DNA from: Planctomycetota bacterium | GTDB lineage: Bacteria; Planctomycetota; Planctomycetia; Pirellulales; Thermoguttaceae | DNA length: 16,341 nt | NCBI GenBank assembly: GCA_023621895.1 | Contig: JAMOAF010000067.1 | Span: 1 to 16,341 of the forward strand | Direction: 5' to 3' | Part shown: in pieces, positions 7,037 to 12,989 of the stretch | Position numbering within the stretch: position 1 is the first letter of the stretch | Layout of the letters: the number at the start of each line of letters is the position of its first letter | Program-made: the position numbers and the translations under genes | Notes under the pieces: model-generated | Seen by the model: the letters and a program-made list of their open reading frames with translations, nothing else | Database searches by the model: none | What the model was told of the DNA's origin: nothing

Positions 7037-8323
7037 TCACTGTTGGAACGGCGCGGCATTCTCGCCGGTAATCAATCGAGCCGCGCGATTCCAGGTAAAA
7101 TAGTTCCACGCCCATTGAAGAAGGACCAGGATGCGGTTTTGGAACTCGACGAGATACATGAGGTGGACGAAGAGCCAGGCCAGCCACGCCAGAAAGCCGG
7201 AGAACCGCAGGGGGCCGATGATTGCCACGGCCCGGGCACGACCGATCGTGGCCATCGTGCCATAATCCCGGTAACGAAAGGGCGACGGTGTCTTCCCTGC
7301 AAGACGGCGCCGGATTGACGCGGCGACGTGGCGTCCCTGTTGCATGGCGACGGGGGCAACGCCCGGGAGCGGGACGCTGGTCTGATGGGCGTAATTTGCC
7401 AGGTCGCCGATGACAAAGACTTCAGGATGGCCCGGCACGGTGAGGTCCGGCTCGACCGGCACGCGTCCCTGCCGATCGACGCCGACGCCGGCAGCGTCGG
7501 CCAAGAGTTTTCCAAGCGGTGAGGCTCTCACGCCGGCGCTCCAGAGAACGGTTCTCGTGGGAATCGTCTCGACCTGGTCATCTCCGCGAACGGTCACGGC
7601 GTGCGGTTGGATGTCGGTGACGAGGACACAGGTTCGAACCGTTACGGAGATTTGTTCCAGTTGGGCCCTCGCCTTCTCGGAGAGTCCGGCCGGATAGGAG
7701 GGCAAGAGCCGCTCCTGCCCTTCCAACAAGACTATCCGCGCATGCCGGGGATTGATCGAGCGGAACTCGTTGCGCAGCGTGTAGCAGCCGATTTCCGCCA
7801 GAGCGCCGGCGAGTTCGACCCCCGTGGGGCCGCCTCCCACGACCACAAAAGTCAGCCACTCTCGAATCTTCCGCGGATCGGTTTCTCGCTCCGCCACCTC
7901 AAAGGCCATGAGGATCCGCCGGCGGATCTCGGTCGCGTCTTCCACGGTCTTCAGCGCCGGCGCGCGTCGCTCCCAGTCGGCGCGGCCGAAAAATGAGTTT
8001 TCGGAACCGGCGGCGACGACGAGTGTGTCGTAAGCGACGCTGCCGTCGGCCATCAGCACGTGGCGCTGCCTCAAGTCGAAACCGCAGACCTCGGCCATCA
8101 GCACCCGCGTGTTCTTCTGCCGTTTCAGAACATACCGGAGCGGCGCCGCGATATTCGCCGGAGAGAGCCCTCCGGTCGCCACCTGGTATAACAGCGGTTG
8201 GAACAGGTGGAAGTTGCGGCGGTCGATCAGGGTGACCCGCGCCGCTGCCCGGCGCAGCGACTGCGCCGCATACAAACCGCCAAACCCACCGCCGACGATC
8301 ACGACGTGATGCGGATGCTCCAT
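7037..8323 (-). CDS. ndh: Type II NADH:quinone oxidoreductase (NDH-2)
   Basis: Single-subunit FAD enzyme passing electrons from NADH to membrane quinone without pumping protons. The 428 residues show an FAD-binding Rossmann start VVIVGGGFGGLYAAQSL (7-23), the NDH-2-like segment NFHLFQPLLYQVATGGL (37-53), a second dinucleotide fold VVGGGPTGVELAG (161-173), a second FAD contact EVFVIGDLA (301-309) and a quinone-site-like VAMQQGRH (325-332). The C-terminus has a hydrophobic/amphipathic stretch (375-412) suited to membrane attachment. It lacks the paired redox cysteines of mercuric reductase. The ATG at 8323 has GAGG seven bases upstream; an alternative in-frame ATG at 8380 overlaps the stop of the small upstream ORF as ATGA and would add 19 residues. 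The upstream promoter is of MerR-family type. Confidence 0.88.
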   Translation of the reverse strand: MEHPHHVVIVGGGFGGLYAAQSLRRAAARVTLIDRRNFHLFQPLLYQVATGGLSPANIAAPLRYVLKRQKNTRVLMAEVCGFDLRQRHVLMADGSVAYDTLVVAAGSENSFFGRADWERRAPALKTVEDATEIRRRILMAFEVAERETDPRKIREWLTFVVVGGGPTGVELAGALAEIGCYTLRNEFRSINPRHARIVLLEGQERLLPSYPAGLSEKARAQLEQISVTVRTCVLVTDIQPHAVTVRGDDQVETIPTRTVLWSAGVRASPLGKLLADAAGVGVDRQGRVPVEPDLTVPGHPEVFVIGDLANYAHQTSVPLPGVAPVAMQQGRHVAASIRRRLAGKTPSPFRYRDYGTMATIGRARAVAIIGPLRFSGFLAWLAWLFVHLMYLVEFQNRILVLLQWAWNYFTWNRAARLITGENAAPFQQ

Positions 8324-8376
8324 CGGTTTGCCTCTTTCGCTGCCGTGCTGGGGATGCAGCGTTTCGGTGCGCATGG

Positions 8377-8478
8377 TCATGCACCGGGCTGCGCTCGCGC
8401 CTTGTCGATAGCCCGCAAAGCCAGCGCCGAATGGGCAATTGACTCGTCGATCAGCGGGTAAACCGATTCATTCATCAT
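8377..8478 (-). CDS. 33-residue small ORF upstream of NDH-2
   Basis: Begins with two consecutive ATG codons (8478 and 8475), the second with GGGAGG seven bases upstream. The product starts MMNESVYPLIDESIAHSALA and ends RAQPGA; it looks like one soluble helix and matches nothing I recognise. Its TGA (8379-8377) overlaps an in-frame ATG of the NDH-2 reading frame at 8380 (ATGA), and its start overlaps the end of an even smaller ORF. The strong ribosome site and tight overlaps favour translation, but it is too short for certainty and may simply be a coupling leader. Confidence 0.5.
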   Translation of the reverse strand: MMNESVYPLIDESIAHSALALRAIDKARAQPGA

Positions 8479-8516
8479 GCAGCCTCCCTGAAGAGAATGT
8501 CCGCGGGTCTCACCAT
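8475..8516 (-). CDS. 13-residue leader ORF just after the promoter
   Basis: ATG at 8516 with AAGGAG four bases upstream; it encodes MVRPADILFREAA and stops at TGA 8477-8475, overlapping the tandem ATGs of the next small ORF. It sits about 13 bases downstream of the transcript start expected from the promoter at 8536-8566. Best read as a leader peptide at the head of the NDH-2 transcript, if translated at all. Confidence 0.3.
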   Translation of the reverse strand: MVRPADILFREAA

Positions 8517-8535
8517 GGATCTCCTTGCCATGGGC

Positions 8536-8566
8536 ATTATTGGTCCGTACCATAGTACAGAGTCAA
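8536..8566 (-). promoter_or_regulatory. MerR-family-type promoter and operator
   Basis: Reading the minus strand: a perfect-looking -35 TTGACT (8566-8561), then a 19-bp spacer, then AATAAT (8541-8536) as the -10. The spacer opens with the dyad CTGTACTATGGTACGG (8560-8545), containing GTAC-4-GTAC. This is the layout of mer operators (TTGACT, dyad with GTAC-4-GTAC directly after it, 19-bp spacer, -10), in which a MerR-family activator untwists the overlong spacer. It points at the small ORFs and NDH-2. No merR-like gene is next to it. Confidence 0.75.
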
Positions 8567-8827
8567 GTGATTTTCGCGACGCCGCTCGGCTGCGTTCTTG
8601 AGCCCGGTCGCAAACGATCCGCACTTCGGCCGCCAATTCCGGCGCACTGCAAGACTCGCCTCCTGTTTCTCAATCCAGTCTACCAGTGCGATTTTGGCTG
8701 ATAAAAGGCACCGGATTGCAGCTCGGCTCCCCTGGGTTTGAGGCATGGAAGATGCTATGATGGCCGGGACCGGGGTGACCTGTCGCTGGGAGTGTAAAAC
8801 TCAATTGTGCACATGCGGAGTATTGCG
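8567..8827. other. Intergenic region between the NDH-2 promoter and moeA
   Basis: No gene is convincing. A 69-codon frame on the minus strand (8746-8537) has no ribosome-binding site and runs into the promoter. A possible -10 TATGAT at 8756-8761 could serve moeA, but no good -35 lies at the right distance. No divergent merR is present where mer operons would place one. Confidence 0.4.
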
Positions 8828-10117
8828 ATGCCGGACAGGAGGACGGAAAGACCCCGTGCCGGAATTGCCGCGGACCTTTCGGACTTCTGTGACCAGGCCA
8901 TGCCTGCTCCAGGGACGATGATCGGCCCCGATGCGGCACTGGCCCTGGTGCTCCGCAAGGCGCAGACGCTTCCCGCGCGTCGCATCCCATTGGCCGAGGC
9001 GTGCGGCCTGCAACTCGCCGAGCCGGTGGTCGCGGACCGCGACTACCCGCCTTTCTCCCGGTCGATGATGGACGGTTATGCGGTGCCCATGGCCGATGCG
9101 GGCCGGACTCTGAAAGTGGCCGGGGAGATCGCAGCAGGCGAGGCCATCGCCGCTTCGCCTCTGCCGGGTGAGTGTTACGAGATCATGACCGGCGCGCCCT
9201 GTCCGCCGGGCACCGAGGCGGTGGTGCCCAAAGAGGAGGCCGTGCGCGAGCGCGACTGCGTCGCGATTCCGCTCGTGATCGAGCCGGGGCAGCACATCGC
9301 CCCGCAGGGCAGCGAATGCCGGCGCGGGGCAATCGTGATCGAGCGCGGCGCCGCGATCACGCCGCTGATGGTCGCGGTCATGGCATCGTTCGGGCGGAGT
9401 ACGATCAGCGCCGTTCCCCGCCCTTCGCTCGGCGCGATCACCACCGGCGGAGAACTGGCCGCGGCGGGGGAGGATCCGGCTGCGGCACAAATCCGCGATT
9501 CAAACGGCCCGATGCTTTCGGCCATGGCGGTCGCCATCGGCCTGGCGCCGCCGCGGACGTTGCACGCCGACGACCGCCTGGCGGCCATCCGTGCGGCGCT
9601 GGACTGCGTCGCCGACCGCGATCTCGTCGTGCTCACCGGGGGCGTATCGGTCGGCGCCTACGATCTGGTCCCCGAAGCGCTGCGGCAATACGGCGCCGAG
9701 GTGGTCTTCCACAAGGTCACGCAGAAGCCGGGCAAACCGCTGCTATTTGCCCGGCGGGGTCCGCAACTCGTGTTCGGCTTGCCGGGGAACCCGCTGGCCT
9801 GCCACCTCTGTTTCCATCGCTACGTGGCGGCGGCGGCGCGGCAACTGGCCGGCCAGCCGGCGCGGCCGCCGTCGCTGCCAGGCCGATTGACGGCCGCCGT
9901 GAAGGCGCACCGCTTGCGGACCTTCTTTGCAACGGCCCGCGCCGAGCCCGATCGGGCCGCCGGCGGCGGTTGGTTGGTGCATCCTCTTCCAGGCGTCAGC
10001 TCGGCCGACATCTTCTCCACGTGCGGGGCCAACTGCTATCTTGAAGTTCCGCCCGGCAACGAAGAGGTTCCGGCGGGAAGCTCCCTCCCGTTTACGTGGG
10101 TCGTCGATCCCCCCTAG
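8828..10117 (+). CDS. moeA: Molybdopterin molybdenumtransferase MoeA
   Basis: Inserts molybdate into adenylated molybdopterin to form molybdenum cofactor, in the cytoplasm. 429 residues with the family motifs in order: PPFSRSMMDGYAV (74-86), VAGEIAAGE (97-105), EIMTGAPCPPGTEAVVPKEE (118-137), AITTGGEL (203-210), IRDSNGPML (222-230), LTGGVSVGAYDLV (269-281), QKPGKPLLF (299-307) and FGLPGNPLA (316-324). The usual TGDEL reads TGGEL here, a substitution beside the conserved Glu209. The ATG at 8828 is chosen for CGGAG seven bases upstream; GTG 8807 or ATG 8813 would extend it slightly. Some 25-30 residues precede the usual MoeA start region. mobB follows 30 bp later, so the two likely form an operon. 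Confidence 0.93.
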   Translation: MPDRRTERPRAGIAADLSDFCDQAMPAPGTMIGPDAALALVLRKAQTLPARRIPLAEACGLQLAEPVVADRDYPPFSRSMMDGYAVPMADAGRTLKVAGEIAAGEAIAASPLPGECYEIMTGAPCPPGTEAVVPKEEAVRERDCVAIPLVIEPGQHIAPQGSECRRGAIVIERGAAITPLMVAVMASFGRSTISAVPRPSLGAITTGGELAAAGEDPAAAQIRDSNGPMLSAMAVAIGLAPPRTLHADDRLAAIRAALDCVADRDLVVLTGGVSVGAYDLVPEALRQYGAEVVFHKVTQKPGKPLLFARRGPQLVFGLPGNPLACHLCFHRYVAAAARQLAGQPARPPSLPGRLTAAVKAHRLRTFFATARAEPDRAAGGGWLVHPLPGVSSADIFSTCGANCYLEVPPGNEEVPAGSSLPFTWVVDPP

Positions 10118-10147
10118 TCTTTCGGTGGCAGCAGGAGCCGGCGCCCC

Positions 10148-10648
10148 ATGCGACGCATCCACATCATTGGACGGCGAAACCACGGTAAGACGACCCTGAT
10201 CGTCGATCTTCTTGGCGAGTTCCGCCGTCGAGGCATTCGCGCCGGGAGCATCAAGCATTCGTCTCACCGCCACGAACTCGATCCGCCGGGCAAGGATTCC
10301 TATCGCCACCGCGAGGCGGGCGCGAATCCGGCGGGGATCATCAGCCGCAACCTGGCGGCGGTGTTCATCCCGCGCTCGCCCGGCGACGACTGCTACGCTC
10401 GGCTGGATCCCGTGTTTGCCGATTGCGAACTCGTGCTCGTCGAAGGCGATATCGAGGCGGTTGGCACGAAGATCGAGGTGTGGCGGGCAGCAATCGGCGC
10501 CACCTGCCTGGCCGCGGAGCGTGACGACATCCAGGCCATCGTCAGCGACGATCGGCCCGAGGTGGCGGTGCCGGTCTGGCCTCGCGCTGATCTGGGGCTG
10601 CTTGCCGATCGGCTGCTGGCCTTGGCTCGGGCGATGGACGCTCGTTGA
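10148..10648 (+). CDS. mobB: Molybdopterin-guanine dinucleotide biosynthesis adapter MobB
   Basis: P-loop GTP-binding protein that assists conversion of molybdenum cofactor to its guanine dinucleotide form. 166 residues: Walker A GRRNHGKT (8-15), the MobB signature SIKHSSHRHELDPPGKDSYR (34-53) followed by REAGA, a Walker-B-like strand ELVLVEG (94-100), and TKIEVWR (107-113) corresponding to the family's KIEV-R segment. Length is normal for stand-alone MobB. Lies 30 bp after moeA on the same strand. Its presence implies a bis-MGD enzyme in the genome, but mobA and such an enzyme are not in this window. Confidence 0.9.
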   Translation: MRRIHIIGRRNHGKTTLIVDLLGEFRRRGIRAGSIKHSSHRHELDPPGKDSYRHREAGANPAGIISRNLAAVFIPRSPGDDCYARLDPVFADCELVLVEGDIEAVGTKIEVWRAAIGATCLAAERDDIQAIVSDDRPEVAVPVWPRADLGLLADRLLALARAMDAR

Positions 10649-10698
10649 GCCTCCTGCCGGCGGCGCTGTCGTTTTCCACGCGCCCGGCCGTCCCAGTC

Positions 10699-10917
10699 GA
10701 TCGCCGCGTGGGCTTGCCCCGCGCTTGGGCCGCCGCTGACAGCGTCTCTTCGCGACGCCGGCCCAAGTCTCGGAGAGACTCGGCTACAGGCGCCGATCGC
10801 CGCGTGGGCTTGCCCCGCGTTTGGGCCGCCCCTGACAGTGTCTCTTCGCGACGCCGGCCCAAGTCTCGGAGAGAGTCGGCTACAGGCGCCGATCGCCGCG
10901 TGGGCTTGCCCCGCGTT
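10699..10917. repeat. 96-bp tandem repeat, 2.3 copies
   Basis: Units start at 10699, 10795 and 10891, each opening GATCGCCGCGTGGGCTTGCC; the third breaks off after about 27 bases, near 10917. Copies 1 and 2 differ at only a few positions. The unit contains a GGGC-TT-GCCC hairpin. Because 96 is a multiple of three, reading frames on both strands stay open through it and give spurious 32-residue protein repeats; no ribosome site or recognisable product supports coding. Located 51 bp after mobB. Confidence 0.85.
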
Positions 10918-11167
10918 CCGAGCCGCAACGGCCGCACGAATCGCCAGCGCTCGGGGTAATCGTTCACACCTCGATGCTGGTCCGAGGGGGACCGTCCTGG
11001 GACGGTTAAAGAGTTGGGCTGTCAGTCGCCGGTTGCGATTCCTGGTTTCGTTCCGAGGAAGGTGAATCTGCCGTGCGCTCGTGAGAGCTTTGCGGGATCG
11101 AGTCCAGATGTAACACCGGCCGCGGGCCAGCAAGCAGCCGCCGAAGACGCCCATCAGCCACTGCGCA

Positions 11168-11571
11168 CGCCCCCATCCGGCTCGTCCCGATGGAGCGCAA
11201 GGTTGATGGCTAGCACCGCTTGTTGCCCAGTGCCAACGCCCCCATCCGGCTCGTCCGGATGGAGCGCAAGGTTGATAGCTAGCGCCGCCCGCCGCCGAAG
11301 ACGCCCACCGCCCAGTGCGAACGCCCCCATCCGGCTCGTCCGGATGGAGCGCAAGGTTGATAGCTAGCGCCGCCCGCCGCCGAAGACGCCCACAGCCCAG
11401 TGCGACCGCCCCCATCCGGCTCGTCCGGATAAAGCGCAAGGTTGCTCGCTAGCGCCGCCCGCCGCCGAAGACGCCCACAGCCCAGTGCCAACGCCCCCAT
11501 TCGGCTCGTCCGGATGGAGCGCAAGGTTGCTGGCTAGCACCGCTTATCGCCCCGTGCGAGCGCCCCCATCC
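11168..11571. repeat. Tandem array of six hairpin-bearing units (69/85 bp)
   Basis: The motif CGCCCCCATCCGGCTCGTCC, or a close variant, starts at 11168, 11237, 11322, 11407, 11492 and 11561: spacings 69, 85, 85, 85, 69. Most units carry CCATCCGG and CCGGATGG separated by CTCGT, a perfect 8-bp stem with a 5-nt loop (for example 11242-11262). The two short units share GGCTAGCACCGCTT; the three long ones instead carry GCCGCCGAAGACGCCC. A partial long-type end precedes the first unit (about 11137-11167). Every copy has a GCTAGC. There are no unique spacers, so it is not a CRISPR array, and 85 is not a multiple of three, so it is not a coding repeat. Confidence 0.85.
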
Positions 11572-11592
11572 GGACGAAGCTGGATGGGGGCG
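11561..11592. terminator. Strong 11-bp-stem hairpin closing the array
   Basis: CGCCCCCATCC (11561-11571) pairs perfectly with GGATGGGGGCG (11582-11592) around a 10-nt loop. It lies between two convergent operons, where a bidirectional transcription stop would be expected. No T-run follows on either strand, so intrinsic termination is uncertain; it may only be the last, inverted-edge copy of the array's hairpin. Confidence 0.35.
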
Positions 11593-11855
11593 GCGCGCTG
11601 GCTGGCGGCCGGTGTTACAACTGGACGCGGTCGCGCAAAGCTCCTGCTAACGCACGGCTGATACACGTTCCTCGGAACGAAGCCTGGAAACGCAACTGGT
11701 TGCCGACAGCCCAGCTCTTTGACCACTCCAGGACAGTCCCATTTTCGCGGCGAGCGGACTTTTCATGGCGCCGAAAGGCGATTTGCGCCGCGAAGATCGG
11801 GACCGTCCCCGCCAGCGCTTACGGCGCCGGCCGGGCTGTCGTCAACATGCCGCGA

Positions 11856-12989
11856 TCATCCGAGCGGCGAAAGCCGCAGCGATTTCCGCAGGGCCGGCAA
11901 GAACAGGAGCCCGAGTGCGCCCACGGCGAGAGCCATCGATCCGATCTCGCAGAACCCGATCAGGGAGGCATCCGCGTTGATCGAGGGCAGAATCATCAAA
12001 TACACATCGAGCCAGCGCCCGGCCAGCAGCAACAGCGAGATCTTGACCAGGGTGCCGGCGTTCGTCTTCGCCGCGCGCGGAAGCAATACGGCGAAGGGGA
12101 TGGCCCAGTTGATGACGATGTTGGCGTAGAAGAGCGGCGCCCACAACCCGCGGACCCGGCTTGCATAGTGCGACGTCTCCTCGGGCATGTTGGTATACCA
12201 GATGAGCATGTATTGGCAGAACCAGATATACATCCAAAAACAACTGAAGCTCAACAGCAGCGTGCCCAGGTCGTGCAGTTGGTCGCGACCAACCGCGTTT
12301 TTCAAGGGCCCGGCCGCTCGCAACGCGACCGTCAAGAGCGTGACTGCCGCCTGCGCAGCGAGCAGCACTCCGCTGAAGTTGTATACGCCGAAGGCCGTAC
12401 TGTACCAATCGGGCTGGAGCGACATGATCCAATCGCTGCTGGCCAGCCAGAAGGTGAGCGAGAAGACTACGAGAAAAGCCGCGGAGAGGCGGGCACCGGC
12501 GCGCGTTGGTCCGCCGAGGGCGGTCGCGCGCCGCGAGGCCCGGACCATTGCCGCGGCGAACACGGCCCAGATCGCCAGGTAGGCGACCAGCCGGGCCGTG
12601 AAGAAGCCGGGTTCCAGCCACCAGCGTTTGAACCAGGCGGTCTCTTCCGTGAGTGCACCGGTGCGGGACCAGGGATAGGAACAAAGGCCGGCGACGAGAA
12701 TCACGGCCATCGCCAGGGCCGCCCACGGAAGCGTGGCGGCCATGCCCTCGCGAATGCAACCGAAGGCGCTGCTCCAACGGGCGCCCGTCAGGTCGTGAAA
12801 TGCGATCAGCAGCAGGCCGCCCAGACCGAACCCCACGGAAAGGAACCCCACGAGGAGCAGGTTGGGCCAGAGCCGCTGCGGCTGGAGCGCCGCGCCGACG
12901 ACAAATGCCGCGCCGCCGAGCACTGCCAGCGTCCAAAGCCAGCGGACTGCTTTCGGCGAAACGTATCTGCCCGCAGTCTTGGGATTCAT
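11856..12989 (-). CDS. actF: Alternative complex III subunit ActF (quinol oxidoreductase membrane subunit)
   Basis: 377-residue polytopic inner-membrane subunit of the NrfD/PsrC-like family, paired with ActC in quinol:cytochrome c/oxidase oxidoreductase. About ten hydrophobic segments are visible, for example 15-35, 44-65, 88-104, 133-150, 168-183, 204-224, 240-265, 284-303, 314-334 and 345-366. Typical ActF-like blocks are WLASSDWIMSLQPDWYSTAF (181-200) and QYMLIWYTNMPEET (259-272). The ATG at 12989 overlaps the TGA of the fused actD-actE gene (ATGA). It is the last gene of the visible operon; no terminal oxidase gene follows, only repeats. Confidence 0.88.
   Translation of the reverse strand: MNPKTAGRYVSPKAVRWLWTLAVLGGAAFVVGAALQPQRLWPNLLLVGFLSVGFGLGGLLLIAFHDLTGARWSSAFGCIREGMAATLPWAALAMAVILVAGLCSYPWSRTGALTEETAWFKRWWLEPGFFTARLVAYLAIWAVFAAAMVRASRRATALGGPTRAGARLSAAFLVVFSLTFWLASSDWIMSLQPDWYSTAFGVYNFSGVLLAAQAAVTLLTVALRAAGPLKNAVGRDQLHDLGTLLLSFSCFWMYIWFCQYMLIWYTNMPEETSHYASRVRGLWAPLFYANIVINWAIPFAVLLPRAAKTNAGTLVKISLLLLAGRWLDVYLMILPSINADASLIGFCEIGSMALAVGALGLLFLPALRKSLRLSPLG

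Larger units (their letters stand above)
10988..11740. repeat. Inverted-repeat element enclosing a tandem hairpin array
   Basis: The left arm (about 10988-11142) and right arm (about 11589-11740) are reverse complements over roughly 150 bp, with clear blocks shared: GTCCTGG, AAAGAG-TGGGCTGTC, TTCGTTCCGAGGAA, GAGCTTTGCG and TGTAACACCGGCCGC. By eye about three quarters of positions match. Between the arms lies an array of near-identical units (next entries). There is no transposase and no obvious target duplication, so 'mobile' is not claimed. It fills most of the gap between the convergent mobB and actF genes. Confidence 0.8.

Noticed and set aside
7037..8323. Mercuric reductase, suggested by the mer-like promoter
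   Set aside because: The protein lacks the active-site cysteine pair and C-terminal cysteines of MerA and has NDH-2 motifs with a membrane-binding C-terminus.
8537..8746. 69-codon minus-strand ORF, considered as a merR remnant
   Set aside because: No helix-turn-helix or metal-binding cysteine pattern in any frame, no ribosome site, and it ends inside the promoter.
10645..10959. 104-codon + strand frame with a 32-residue repeat
   Set aside because: A by-product of the 96-bp DNA repeat; no ribosome site and no recognisable fold.
10393..11439. 348-codon minus-strand frame with NLALHPDEPDGG-type repeats
   Set aside because: It overlaps mobB antisense, and its repeats are translations of the hairpin array; array units of 69 and 85 bp do not keep one frame, and no start signal exists.
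11168..11571. CRISPR array
   Set aside because: Whole units repeat without unique spacers, units are 69-85 bp, and no cas genes are present.
10988..11740. Insertion sequence
   Set aside because: No transposase-like frame or recognisable target-site duplication; only inverted arms and an array are present.
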